From: Marsupella aquatica
Lineage: Eukaryota > Marchantiophyta
Length of the DNA: 64,000 nt
Reading direction: 5' to 3'
Assembly: GCA_973895155.1 (NCBI GenBank)
Contig: OZ316899.1
Location: 8,990,001-9,054,000 of the forward strand
Below, piece after piece: positions 11,467-22,700 of this stretch. The notes below the pieces were generated by a model, which worked only from the letters and a program-made list of their open reading frames with translations, was not told the origin of the DNA and ran no database searches. The stretch's first letter is position 1; each line of letters starts with the position of its first letter. The position numbers and the translations under genes were made by a program.

Positions 11467-12714
11467 ATGAGGCGGGAGATCCAGGAAGCCATCTTGGAGA
11501 GATCCAAGAGGAAACGGATTTACAAAGAGGGCCCTCACACCTTGATGGGGGAGGCTGGCGAGACGGAAATTGGGAGTTTCCAAACTTACACTGTTGGGGC
11601 GTCCATGGGTTCAGGTAGTAAGCTTGCTGGCCCCAAAGAGTCAGACTTGGGGAAAACCAAGAGGGTCAAGTCCCTTGAAGAGGAGCTCATGAACTTGGAC
11701 GATGAGTTCTTCAATGTGGAAGAGGAGCTCATGGGAACCGGAAGCGAAGCTGAGTCTGTGGCAAACAGGGACCCGATTGAAGGGGAAGAACGGGAAAGCA
11801 TTACCGCGCAGTCGAGGACCATTCATGTCATGGGCTCAATGAAAGGAAACGGTTATGCTTACCAAGATGCATACTGGGCTCGAGCAAGTCCAAAGAGCGA
11901 GTGCCAGTTGGAAGGAATGGAAGGCAAGGTGCGGGCGCTCATTGATACTGGATCGAAGATCAACTTGATGGATCCAAAGGTGTTTCAAAAGGGGAATTGG
12001 CCGGTGGATAATGAGTTGCTTTGGAGTATGAACTCGGTGAGTTCAATGAAGGACTATCTTTGGGGCGGATGTTCGAATGTGATGGTGAAGTTTGGGAATG
12101 TCAAGCAGGCTTGTAACATTTTTGTTCATGAGCACTTGTTGTTTTCGGTGATACTGGGCATGCCGTTCATCATTGAATGGAGGATGGAGATGAAGGTTCT
12201 GGACGATACTACCTTCATGGTGAAGGTTCGAGGCAAAGATGATAAGGAGGTGGTTCAGTTTCTGGCGGTTCTACCTAGAAATAAGAGGAACCAAAAGCAG
12301 CTGCGAGATCCAACAACGGCAGAAGTTGGCATTGCTATGGGGGAGAACCGAGATGCTAAGATGGATCTAAGTGTAGAGTTCAAAGGGGAGCCAATTGCAG
12401 ACCGAAAGATGGGAAGTCTAGTGTTCAAGGAAGAGTGTTACTCAGGAGAGCTACTGGACATTGGGAAGAATCTGAGTGACCTTGGGAAGTGGCTGAAACA
12501 GGATGGTGAAGAGTTCAAAGACATTCAAGTGAATTCTGATAAGTTCATTCTTAGAGAGGGCTACCTTTGGCGGAAACCTAAGGGCCCCATGCTAGTATCG
12601 AGGAGAGTAGTCGATTCTAAGGATGAGCAAAAGCGGATTTTTGAGGAAGTCTATGATGTTGAGGTCAAAGGTGGTTTGAAAGGAATAAGGGCGAAGGTCT
12701 ATGAGCAGATCTGA
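11467..12714 (+). CDS. Gypsy-1 protease and integrase-N-terminal-like polyprotein; RT deleted
   Basis: A 415-aa frame. Residues 157-165 read ALIDTGSKI, the aspartic protease active-site motif, followed by the expected flap/second-half pattern ending VILGMPFI. From about residue 360 the sequence (REGYLWRKPKGPMLV, then IRAKVYEQI and, past the stop, KEYWWPDLYWDVQDY) resembles the zinc-binding HHCC segment of Gypsy integrases, though the metal-binding residues are incomplete. Reverse transcriptase and RNase H, which should lie between, are absent. The frame ends at TGA 12712-12714, after which the same reading continues about 130 bases. Confidence 0.65.
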   Translation: MRREIQEAILERSKRKRIYKEGPHTLMGEAGETEIGSFQTYTVGASMGSGSKLAGPKESDLGKTKRVKSLEEELMNLDDEFFNVEEELMGTGSEAESVANRDPIEGEERESITAQSRTIHVMGSMKGNGYAYQDAYWARASPKSECQLEGMEGKVRALIDTGSKINLMDPKVFQKGNWPVDNELLWSMNSVSSMKDYLWGGCSNVMVKFGNVKQACNIFVHEHLLFSVILGMPFIIEWRMEMKVLDDTTFMVKVRGKDDKEVVQFLAVLPRNKRNQKQLRDPTTAEVGIAMGENRDAKMDLSVEFKGEPIADRKMGSLVFKEECYSGELLDIGKNLSDLGKWLKQDGEEFKDIQVNSDKFILREGYLWRKPKGPMLVSRRVVDSKDEQKRIFEEVYDVEVKGGLKGIRAKVYEQI

Positions 12715-12848
12715 AAGGAGTATTGGTGGCCAGATTTGTATTGGGATGTTCAGGATTATGCTGACAATCGAGGGATCCATCACAACTTGAAGAGGCAGAT
12801 TCAAGAGCTTGATTGGATTGACTATCGAGTCGTTGACATACGGAGAGA

Positions 12849-13118
12849 GTGAAGGCTTGCAAGCTGCAAACTAGAGATGAAATGGACTCAAGTTCCGACT
12901 TGAGTGAATTTGAAGACGAGGCACTGGTCCAAGCGCATCCGTTGGACTTGAGTTTTGAAAGTGGCTTGATTGGTTCTGATTTGGATGAGTTGGACTTTGA
13001 GTTTCTGGAAAGTGGAGTGCCTAAGGCCGAGTCTGAAGGCTTTGGGTTTGAGTTTCTTGAGGAGGAAGTAGTCCAGGCGCATGGCTCGAGTTCGGACTCA
13101 AACTTAGAGGAAATCTGA
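12849..13118 (+). CDS. Small acidic ORF before the Gypsy-1 3' LTR
   Basis: An 89-aa, strongly acidic protein (runs of E, D, S) between the integrase-like segment and the polypurine tract. It contains two diverged copies of a module, LDELDFEFLESGV and FGFEFLEEEVV, and short flanking VQAH repeats. No known domain. It could be an extra 3' ORF of the retrotransposon or a leftover of a longer polyprotein C-terminus; the biased composition also leaves a non-coding origin possible. Confidence 0.35.
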   Translation: MKACKLQTRDEMDSSSDLSEFEDEALVQAHPLDLSFESGLIGSDLDELDFEFLESGVPKAESEGFGFEFLEEEVVQAHGSSSDSNLEEI

Positions 13119-13163
13119 TGGATTGGAGCAGACCGGAGGCTGCTCAGGTTTACTGGGGGAGGA

Positions 13164-15496
13164 TGTCGTGCCGAAAGATTTTGGCTCAGGAATGGCTTTT
13201 ATAGGGGATGATGGGCGAGGCCTCCCGGTTGGGTTGCGTACATGCTGACTCAAAGGGGCTGCTTGGTTGGATGGATTGAGGTTTGGTGATTGGATGACTC
13301 GTCGTCACCAGGTTTGGTGTTTGGGTGAGTCACCAGGCTTGGAGTTTGGATGAGCCTTGCTGATGGCAACTGGCTCAGGCTGGATGGTTGGGTTTCCGAT
13401 GTTACTTAAGACTTGAGCCTCGGCTCATTGAGGTTGGCGGTTGTCTATTGAGATCTATTGAGTTGCGTTCTGTGAGTTCCGCTCCGTTCTACGGAACTCG
13501 ACTGTTGTGCGGCAGTTTTGGAGTTTTGGGCAAGTGTTGGATCCAGGTGTAGAGTTTTCGATCCAAGCGGGGATTTCTCAAGTTTGGAGTCTCGTCGATC
13601 CAGGAGATTTCTCAAGTTTGGAGCCTCGTCAATCCAGGCAGGGATTTCTTGAGTTTGGAGCCTCGTTGGTCCAGGCCCGAGTTCCGTGTGAGCTATTTTA
13701 GACTAGTGGAGTAGCTAGTCAAGTTTTGGTTTTGTGAGCTAAGGAGGATAGTTTTTCCGTCAGATTTTGAGTAGTTAGTCACTCAAGGAGTTCTACTTGA
13801 CAAGTTAGAGGTAGCGGCCCGCCGTAGGGCCAGCTACCAGACTCTTGCGGGCAAGCTTACTCGAGGGCACCTATTTTAACCTTTGTGAGAAAAGTAAAAA
13901 ATATAAAGGAGTGAGAGTTTGATCCGAAAAGTGCTTGTCGCCAGTGGTGGACCTCACCACCCAGCGCCCTCACCAATCCCAACACTTGCGCCTAAGTGCC
14001 CTTGGTGCCCGAACGCCTCCATGGAATACCTTGAGCAAGCATCCAAGTGCCACTAGCACCACCTGCGGCCACTCCCATACGAAGCCGCACTTGCTCACCT
14101 ACACGACCGCTACTCAACGGTCCTCACTCTCTGCACAAACAACCAAGCGCCTTGGTAAGTAACCCCTCTGGATCTAGAACTCGCCTAGTCTAGCATCCTA
14201 ACTCAAGCTCAACAGACATTGGTAAATAGGTCAGCGATAGGTCCTCCCGATGCCATAAGCCGGAACTAGAACCCACGCCCACTGTCCGTCCAGGACAGCT
14301 CCTTCCCTGGGCGCGGTCCGGGTTCCCCCTCGTACCTATCCATCACCAACTGACCGCCCTGACCTCAGGACATGCTCATGGCCCAAATAGCGTAGCTTGT
14401 CCCAAACTTGTCTCAACACGTCGGGGCCAGAATGGCCCCGACTCTTACAACCGCTCGCGGTTCGCCCCACTGATGGTCTAGGGACCGAGCGCCCTTGGGA
14501 CTCAACCTCCATACCTACTTGGCCTTGCCTCCCCAACGCAAGCTCCCTTGGGAGGCTGAACGCGGCTTGGCTGCTGTTTGGCAGGATTTGGCAAGAGGGC
14601 GAGATAACACCTGCAAACCACAAGAACCCATGACACCCCTGGACCTATCTGAGCTCAGGAGCGCGTAGCCCTCCTCAAGAGCTTTCCAACGCACCCAAGA
14701 AGTCCTCCAATGGACTTCCCGTTGGAAAGATATCGTCATTTCTGTTTGGCGGTTTCCCTTAGTGTCGCGACCGCCGCAGCTCACGACTTCGGCTCGGCCT
14801 TAGCCCCCAGGGAGACACCACTCCCCTCATATATGTTTCTGGAGACCTGTCACCCCCCGGACCAGCTTTGGTCCCTAAACATTTGGCCCCCAACCCGGAT
14901 CCTATCACGCATAATGGGCGCGCCACCAACTGGCAACGCCCATAACTTTCTTGATAGGCATCCGCAAGCGGAGTGCCTTAGCCGGTTGTGACCGGGCCGA
15001 CCCAGTGCTCATGTCTAGGCCCTCAGGTCTGATCGCCGCTTGGGGCCCCCGACCGGCCCAACCCGGATTGGGCCACAACTTGCGCCCCAAGCGTCCGTTG
15101 CCAATGGCGTCAACTCCATTGGCCTTGGGCCCAAGAGGAGCTCACTCCCAAGCCCTCAGAACTCAAAGCCCATCCGACAGTCCGGACGGCCATCCTTGAG
15201 CCCGGCCCATTTGCCCTTGACCCGACCAGCCATAGGCTAGTCCAAGTCCTTAGTGTGTGTCCCCAGCTTGGCCCCTTGCCTCGCTAGTGCCACGTCTCAT
15301 TGCCCACAAGTCTCCCCGTGCTAAGTCCTCCCCGGATGGCCTATTCGGGCCTGGACCATAAGGGAGCTCGGCGTCGAAGTCAGCGACGCCGGAGCTAAGT
15401 GTTAAGGTAGTCAAGTTCCGCGACTTTGCCTGTCCCAATCGCAGCCAAAAACGCACAATTTTCCCAAGGAGCCCCTAACTTTAAGTCCTCGCGACA
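13164..15496 (+). repeat. Gypsy-1 3' LTR, split by a solo LTR
   Basis: Residues 13164-13942 and 15431-15496 together match the 764-bp 5' LTR. A purine-rich tract ending TACTGGGGGAGGA precedes it, as expected for the polypurine tract. The insert between the halves is flanked by TCGCC (13938-13942) and TTGCC (15426-15430), a 5-bp target duplication with one change. Confidence 0.88.
13943..15425 (-). mobile_element. Solo LTR, LTR-A family, copy 1
   Basis: 1,483 bp, beginning AGTGGTGGACC and ending TTCCGCGACT on the plus strand. It matches 46295-47788 in the same orientation and 51863-53331 and 54992-56477 in the opposite orientation. No internal coding sequence is attached, so it is a solo LTR left by recombination. 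Short ORFs within it are LTR shadows. Confidence 0.9.
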
Positions 15497-15979
15497 ACGT
15501 CTGAAATCACGAATGGGCGTGCAGTGAGGTCCCAGTAGCCTTGACCCAAAAACTCCCACAAAAAACCTTACTCATGCCGGATTGCACAACATTTACGTCG
15601 TTACCCACATTGGTCATTTATGTCTAACATGGTAGAGCATCCATTATACGTAGTCTTATGCATGGTATCGGTCAGAGCCACGTCTCAAACGGCGTCCATA
15701 TATACGTCTCTCCAAACAAGTTTATTTACGTCATCCAGTACAACATATACATTTTTACCTTGATCAAAACAATGTTAATAGTCCTGTTGGGAGATACGTT
15801 ACTTTTGAGAAGCTCTAGACGACGTAAAATGGGAATTGAAAGCCTCCTGGTGTCACCCGCGGTTTGGCTTACGTTGAGAGTTTTGGGTTACGACGTAGTA
15901 GAAGACGTAATGGGGAAGAACATTGTGTCACAAGACGCGGAAGGAAGTCACAACGTAGCAAAATGTAGTTGTGTTAGTG
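15497..15979. repeat. ACGT-rich segment, possible transposon subterminal region
   Basis: The tetramer ACGT occurs about a dozen times in roughly 460 bases, often as TACGTC/GACGTA (for example near 15593, 15646, 15678, 15703, 15724, 15820, 15891 and 15906), where about two would be expected by chance. A frame at 15658-15996 is probably incidental. Dense short motifs like this are usual in the subterminal regions of CACTA-type elements; TTAGTG at 15974-15979 would fit such an end, but no partner end was found. Confidence 0.4.
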
Positions 15980-16097
15980 CAACCAAAATAGAATAAGTTA
16001 AATGTTGTTGACCCTAAACCATGGACCCAAAATTGCTCATAATTCAAAATTTTAAGTACATATCCTCTCTGTTGAAGTTAGAGTGTTAAGTTATAGG

Positions 16098-16590
16098 TCA
16101 TTGTTCTCTGGTATGTGCATGCGGTGTGACAAGTGGTCCTCTAGAGCGTGTGATCCAAACATGTGTAGACACCAATTGCACCGGTGGTGGGGTCTGGGAG
16201 GCCAGGACAAGTGACATCACCAGGCACATTGCAGGATGGCAAGTGGTTCTAGATGATACATTGTGCTCTATGAAAATATCAACATCCAAGAGAACGGTCA
16301 TCCAACTTTGGGCTAGAAGCCCTATAGGCAGGACAGTCATATTGGCAACTGTGCACACACCCTTGGCGCCTAATCTGTGGTGGGTCATGTACAAGAGACA
16401 CAAATACCAAGGATGTTAGGAAGGGTAATGAAGCAGGTAGAGGCTGGTTGTAGTTGTTCCTGGCAACAATAGGGTACTCAAAGTACCATGCAGACTGGGC
16501 TGGAAGGATCCCAAGTCTGACATACTCAAGGTGCAACATCTCTGCCTTGCGCGCAAGGCGCACATGTTTAGCATTGCGGGTCCTCACCAT
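16098..16590 (-). pseudogene. Relic of the transposon accessory ORF (GCxHSC motif)
   Basis: The frame at 16590-16279 reads M-RTR near its start, FEYPIVARNNYNQPL, then GCVHSCQYDCPAYRA. These align in order and spacing with the 26651-27076 ORF of the 11.5-kb transposon (EYLIVHRNTYSRPI and GCIHSCKMSCPNCL). The rest (16403-16098) is in another frame and cannot be aligned. It is therefore read as a decayed relative of that protein on the opposite strand. Function unknown; the conserved cysteines and histidine suggest metal binding. Confidence 0.5.
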
Positions 16591-18025
16591 AAGTGTTGCC
16601 TTTGTTGTGATGTCCTTTGTTCATGTCCTTTGATCAGCAAGGCAAGCAGGAGGCCGACTTGCCTCGCCAATAACAACCAACCTAAACTTATCAGTTCCCA
16701 CTCATTGTCTCATTTCCTTGGTTGTAACTACAGGTCACAGTATACACATAGCATGAAACGTGCATAATACATATTTGAGATTGAGTTGCCTAAGACAAAG
16801 ATCTTGTTGATAAACCCATGTTCTTGACGGACATCTATATAAATCATCTTTGGATCCTATTTTAGTATCAATCATGGGGAACCAAACGAGAAAGATGTAG
16901 CAATGCAATACAAATATCATTCTCTTGGTCGGGCAACTTCAATAGGCAACGGAAAAAATTGACAATGTCAAAGTCCTAAGCTTGACAGTTGGATGTTGAG
17001 TGCATTGATACCATTCGCAATACAGCCTCAAGTAAATTCAGGATAAGGAAAAAATCTCTCCTCATGAACAATCTTGCAAGCTAAAGTATCCAACAAAACT
17101 TCAAGTCTCACCTTGCAGGTTGCAACAGAGAGAAAACTTGCTGGTTGTTGTGTTGTGCAAGTGAACCTTCACTGTTGCCTCCGGTGTAGCCCCTCAAATG
17201 CAAGTAACACTCAACAACTCCCAAGCTGCCTGGTCTAGTAACAGAAAATGCTTATATCTTCATAACTTTATAGAGCAAGTACATTATCATGTATGCAAGT
17301 AGATCTAACTATGCAAAAATTCAGGACAAACTAAAAGAGAAACAAAGGATGGCCAAGGGGATGGATTGACTAAAGCTAACAGGAACTCAGGCAAGAGAGA
17401 CAACAATGTAAAAGTCCGTCACTGATAGCTAAGCCTCATTTGAAGCCTCAGCAAATGGGATGGTCTAATCATGAAGGCAACAAAACATTCATGGTTCAGA
17501 GAATACAGTCCATATACAACAACAAATCTGAAACGACACAGACTAAGGAATAGAGTTTCTAGGATTTTACAAGTTAAGAATAAGGTCGGAATCCAAGAAA
17601 CTATTGTTAAAATACACTAATGGGAATTGTGAACAAAAGAACAGAGAGTGTAATTTGCAGCAAGAGTAAGACCTATGTTCCGCACATTTGTTTCTACAAG
17701 AATTGGCCAACTTAGGCACAAGGTCAGACTCCACCAAGCTTGCGCAAATGAAACTCAGGTCTAGCCTGCACTCACTTGATGAGGACCTGCTAGGATTAGC
17801 TCAGCTCAGCTCAGCTCCACGTATTTCCACCTAAGTTGCACTTTTGTTCAATTAGCGCTATTGCTATGCAAATAATGGCCATAAGCAAACCATGAGAGTT
17901 TGCAGAATGCTACGACAAGTAGGATTATGAAATAAAATTGTGAGCAAAGGGAAAATGTAGTCTTACTAATACTTCACCTTCTGACTGAATTCTAAAGGAT
18001 AATTGAATTGCCAATTATAGCAGAA
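16591..18025. other. Non-coding sequence, probably old transposon interior
   Basis: No ORF worth calling. The style (alternating short A-rich and C-rich stretches, many CAAG/GCAAG words) resembles 44-45.5 kb and 48.2-49.2 kb. A run of AGCTC repeats occurs at 17800-17817. It ends at the Helitron 3' boundary. Confidence 0.35.
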
Positions 18026-18053
18026 CTAGCCCCATGCTTGTGCGTTGCACGAA
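18026..18053 (-). mobile_element. Helitron 3' terminus (hairpin plus CTAG)
   Basis: Read on the minus strand this is a short hairpin (GTGC-AAC-GCAC) followed by AAGCATGGGG and CTAG, with T next in the host. That is the canonical plant Helitron 3' end (hairpin, CTRR, insertion between A and T). It lies downstream of the minus-strand helicase fragment, as expected. The 5' TC end, to the right, was not located because two Copia insertions and decay intervene. Confidence 0.65.
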
Positions 18054-18063
18054 TGACTTCAAG

Positions 18064-18254
18064 TGAGGGCAAGATGTTGAGGAGAGGGCAAGATATCAAG
18101 GAGAGGGCAAGATGTCGAGGAGAGGGTAAGATTTAGAGGTGAGGGTAAGATTTGGAGGTGAGGGCAAGATGTCAAGGTGAGGGCAAGATGTTGAGGTGCG
18201 GGAAAGATGTCAAGGAGAGGGCAAGATGTCAAGGTGAGGGTAAGATTTTGAGGC
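18064..18254. repeat. 19-bp minisatellite, about 10 copies
   Basis: Tandem units of the form GAGGGCAAGATGTCAAGGT/A in direct array. A unit length of 19 shifts frame at each copy, so peptides read through it are artefacts. Minisatellites next to the 3' hairpin are common in Helitrons. Confidence 0.9.
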
Positions 18255-18593
18255 GAGACAAACATGGTTGTGCATTGCAAACATGTAATTCAGGCAGAAA
18301 GTCAAACAGATTAATACAAAAGTGATACAATCTTTATTCACCCTTGTATTCACCAGTTCAATAAAGAACCTTGTCATATACAATTTTTTTGTCAACCTTG
18401 CTTGACCCTCCTTGGAATCCAAAAGTAAAACCTTGATAGTTGTAGGAGATATTGCCCTTGAAAATGCTGCATACAACTGTCCGTGACTAAATACAGGCTT
18501 TGAAAGCTGTAACCCTACATGTTCTAAAGTCTGACCTTGAGCTTTGTTTATGATCATTGCATATGCCACTCGAATGGAAATTGGACCCTACGT
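18210..18593 (-). pseudogene. Helitron helicase, C-terminal fragment (Pif1-like)
   Basis: The frame reads [20 protein letters not shown] then [15 protein letters not shown] and TTIKVLLLD, the last helicase motifs (V and VI) of the RepHel protein that unwinds DNA during rolling-circle transposition. The conserved reading starts just after an AG at 18593, a plausible splice acceptor. It ends around 18.33 kb; the frame past that runs into the minisatellite. The Rep nuclease and remaining helicase motifs are not in the window in readable form. Confidence 0.85.
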
Positions 18594-18649
18594 AATAAAA
18601 GAGGAAGTGATTTAAAAAATTAAAAAATGAAGTGATTTGTCATATGTCA

Positions 18650-18981
18650 ACAGAATCCGTGGATAAATGTAAGGGTCCCTGCATGTTTTCCTGCAATAAC
18701 TCAATGCCCATGCATTGCATGAAAGATGTTGAGGTGACAAAAGATGTCAAGGAGATAAATGATGTCAAAGTGAGCAAAAGATGTCAAGGTGATAAATGTA
18801 AGGGTCCTTGCATATTTTCCTGCAAGAACCCAATGCCCTTGCGTTGCATGAAAGATGTACAAAAGATGTCAAAGAGAGAAAAAATATGTCAAGGTGATAA
18901 AAGATTCACGGTGAGCAAGCAATGTCAAGGTGATAAAACATGTAAAGGAGAGAAAAGATGTTCAAGTGAGCAAACAATGTC
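18650..18981. repeat. Minisatellite with repeated hairpin-like segments
   Basis: AAAGATGTCAAGG(T)GA-type units alternate with two copies of a segment like CAATGCCCTTGCGTTGCATG (18701-18722 and 18830-18850), each resembling the 3'-terminal hairpin at 18030-18053. The same units resume after Copia-1 (36855-37003) and after Copia-2 (42440-42560), showing that both Copia elements landed in this array. Confidence 0.7.
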
Positions 18982-18986
18982 CAGAT

Positions 18987-19170
18987 TGTTAAATACACCA
19001 TAACATCGACACTTCCTCATTTCTCCAAGATATATAAGTACATGCCTGGTGGTACATCCAGGTGGTTGGTATAACTGCCTATGGGTTAATCACCTAAGTA
19101 TTAGGGGATTAACTTAGTGGTTAGGAGATTAATCCAAGGTTAGGAGACTAAATCGTTTGGGGTTATAACA
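18987..19170 (-). repeat. Copia-1 3' LTR (184 bp)
   Basis: TGTTAAATACACC...GGGGTTATAACA. It matches 36685-36849 except for a 19-bp difference around GGAGATTAATCCAAGG and a few substitutions. On the minus strand a purine-rich tract (AAGGGGGAG) lies directly before it. Confidence 0.92.
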
Positions 19171-19712
19171 CTCCCCCTTGGGTGTGTCATTTTAGAGGGG
19201 AAATGATACACCCATATTAGGTCTCCTAATGGTTAATCTGGTTTATATGTTATTGAGTTCTGGATTTTTGATGCTAAGTTTGTGGGGGGATGTAACCTCC
19301 TTAAAACCTCCCCTACTTTCTTTTGTGGGAGGAAAGAGTATTACCATCCAGTTTTTATTGTCTTAGCCTATGGTTCCAAATTTTTGGGTTAAGTGACATT
19401 GTGATAAGAGTCATCGTAGGTTATTTTCTTAATAGTAACATGAGGTGAGTTTGTCATGTCGTGTAGTCGTAGTTCACATCGTGAACAGTGGCTTATGAAT
19501 GTTTGCGTTCTTGCGTTGGTGGTGTGCGCTCTTGTGTGGAGGTGAGTTGTTGGTCGTATTCTATTGTTGGTCCTCGCATTGCTGGTTCTGTTGGTCTTCG
19601 TGTCTGCTGGTCTTTGCATTGTTGGTTCTGCTTTGGTGATTCTCTGTTTCATTTCTTGATTCTTCTGGTCAAGGTATACGTCTCCCCTGAATTGCATCCT
19701 ATCTAATTTCTT

Positions 19713-22700
19713 TCATTCCTGCGTGAGGTTGGATAGACTGTGCATTCCGATTGAATCAGTATGTATTTTGTGTATAGATGGTGGTAATGACTTCGTGAAC
19801 ATGTCTGCTACATTTTCTTGGCTTGCTATCCACTGAACGTTGATGCTGTCTCCATGCTGTTCATGTGCAAAAAAGAACTTCGGGGTGATGTGTTTAGTTC
19901 AATCGCCTTTAATAAATCCAGCTTGGATCTGATCTATGCAAGGTCTATTGTCTTCATAGATCGTAGTGGGTGATGTTAGGGTAGGCGTACCTGTATGTTT
20001 ATGGATGTGGTTGATTACATTTCTTAGTTAGAGGCATTCGCAACTTGCCTCGTAGAGAGCGATAATTTCTGAATGGTTGGATGACGTTGTTGTTAACGTC
20101 TGTTTGGAGCTCTTCCATGAGATGGCGGTTTTTCCCATCAAGAATACATATCCCGTTTGGGACTTTGCGTCATCAATGTCCGACAGGTAACCTGCGTCCG
20201 CGTATCCTGTCATTGTGTTGTTAGTATTTGTATGGTAGAAGAGTCCCAAGTCTGTGGTTCCACAGAGGTAGCGAAAGATCCTCTTTATCCCATTTCAGTG
20301 CCGAATTGTGGGTTGTGCACTATGACATGCTAAAATATTTATAGCAAAAGCAATGACCGGGCGAGTCTGGTTCGCTAGGAACATTAGAGCCCCTATCGCA
20401 GATAGGTATGGCTTCTCTGAGCCCAATACTGGTTTGTGCTCTTTTCGCTTTCTGAATATGTCTTTGTCCCTGTCGAGGGATCTTATGTCCATGGGAGATT
20501 TTACCGGTTGAGCTTTGTCCATGTTGAATTGCTTCAACAGTTTTCTCGTATATGTGGTCTGGTGGAGTAAAATTCCTTGTGGCAGATGCTCGAATTGTAG
20601 GCCAAGACAGAATGTAGTCTGTCCGAGATCTCTCATTTCAAAAATCTTTTTGAGCATGGTTATAGTTTCCAGCATTATTTTACTTGTACCGAATAGATTG
20701 AGATCATCCACGTAAATAGCAATTATGATCATTTCATCTCCTTCTCTTTTTATGAAGAGGCATGGTGCTATTTCTGAATTTTTGAAGTTTAATGCCATCA
20801 TTTCTGCCTTGAACCTTTCATACCAGGTTCGACCACTCTGCTTCAGCCCATAAAGTGAGCGAAGCACTTGCACTGCGCATCGTATTTGTCGCTTTGTGGC
20901 ATTTTGATTTTCTTGCTTTAGTGCAATTGCTTTGGACATAGTCTGTAGGACTGTCTTATTTGTATGGCCGAATGGGCTTTCCATTTGTAGGCTTTTGTCT
21001 TGTTGGACTGATGTGTCCGTGCTGTGGTATGCAGCTCTCTGTATAAGCTCAGGTGGAGCTTCCATGTGTATTGTTTTATCCAGATATCCATACAGGTATG
21101 TTGTGACGATATCTAGTTGGTGCATTGGGATTTTATGGTAAAGTGAGAACGCTATAAGGTATATGTACGTGATTATGTCCATAACAGGTGAGTAGGTGAG
21201 GTCGTAGTCTCTCCCTGGTATTTGTGTAAAGTCTTTTGCCACTAGTCTGGCCTTGTGTCTGATGACTTCCCCTTTGGTGTTATGTTTTTTCACAAATGTC
21301 CATTTGTATCCAGTGAGGTGAGTGTCTTGTGGGGCAGGTGTTATTGATCCGAAGACCTGCCTTGATATCAGTGAGTCTAACTCAGAGTTAATTGCCATCT
21401 CCCATTGTGGCCAGTCTGGTTGATTACGTGCTTCTTTGATTGTTTTCGGATCTTCTAGTTCTCTGATTTCTTGTGATATATGTAAAGCAAAATGTTCATC
21501 TAGTTCTGTTGATTTTCTGTCCCATATGTGTCCCGTATTATTGTAGTTGATGGATATCTCTTCTCTTTCCTCTGTTATATGTATTTCGGTTGTAGATCTT
21601 ACCGGGTTGTCTGAAGGAGTGGTAGATGTTGCCAACCTTCTTTGTCTTGGTTGTTTGTCCGTGGAGCCAGCTGGTCGTCCTCTCTTTGCTCTGGGTGCTT
21701 GCTCTTAAGGTCGCTCGTCCATTGTTCCTATTCTTGATGGTGCGTTAGCAGTAGGAATGTGGGAGCGGGTTACCTTTGCTGCATCTGCGAATGAGTCTGG
21801 GAGCTGCTCCATCATTTTTGTGAGGTGTATGATTCGTTGTACCTCTATGTCTGCTTGGCCCATTTTGGGGTCGTTCCAGAATTGTGACTGGATCTTCCAT
21901 TGTAGTTCTTGCATTTTCGGGTTGTCCTTCATTTTTTTTGAGCCTGTTGTTGGGAAGATTTCCTCATAAAGTGGCAATCAGAAAATCAGGCTTTGAATAC
22001 ATCAGTGGTTGTCGGTTCTAGGTACCTGATGATCGCTGTAGAATCAAATCCTACATATATTCCTTTATTTCTCTAGGGGCCCATCTTAGTTCTCTTTGGG
22101 CCCATAATTGGTACCAGTACTTTTCAGCCAAAAGTTTGGAGGTGTGAGATATTAGGAGTAGTGCCAAGTGCTAGGTGATGTGGGTTTGTAGAGTTATATG
22201 CTGATGGTCGGTAGTTTAGTAGTGCTGCTGCATGAAGGATTGCATGGCCCCGTGCGGAGGTTAGGAGTTTTGATTGCATAAGTAATGGGCGGGCTATAGT
22301 CTGCAGGCGTTTTATAAGGGATTCAACAATCCCGTTCTGAAAGTGGACGTAAGCCACTGGGTATTGTACATCGATGCCTGCAGCCAGGCAGAAATCATCG
22401 AAGGTCTTTGAGGTAAATTCCCCTGCATTTTCGACCCTCAGTATTTTGATTGGGATCTTGGGGAATTGGGCCTTCAACTTCATTATGTGTGCTAAAATCC
22501 TTGGGAATACTAAGTTTATTGTGGACAGTAGTAATACTTGGGACCATTTCGATGAGGCGTCTATGATGGCCAGAAAGAATCGGAATGGTCCACTCTGTGA
22601 CTCGATCGGTCCACAGACGTTGGCATGTAATCTTTCTAAAAAGTTGGGGATTTTTGTTTCTATTGTTGCAGGTGATAGTCTCATAATCATTTTGCCTTGG

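Larger units (their letters stand above)
9128..15496 (+). mobile_element. Gypsy-1: LTR retrotransposon lacking RT, with a nested solo LTR
   Basis: The two LTRs begin TGTCGTGCCGAAAG and end CTCGCGACA, so the termini are TGTCG...CGACA. ACGT lies directly outside both ends (9124-9127 and 15497-15500), giving a 4-bp target duplication. The internal region encodes gag with a zinc knuckle, an aspartic protease and an integrase-N-terminus-like segment, but no reverse transcriptase or RNase H, so it is an internally deleted and non-autonomous copy. The 3' LTR is split by a solo LTR of another family (13943-15425). Confidence 0.88.

Noticed and set aside
14336-15456. Cluster of ORFs on both strands
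   Set aside because: All lie in the LTR-A solo LTR and recur in the other LTR copies; GC-rich shadow frames.
18064-18254. CRISPR-like or protein-repeat reading of the 19-bp array
   Set aside because: Direct tandem repeats with no spacers, in a plant-type genome; a minisatellite.
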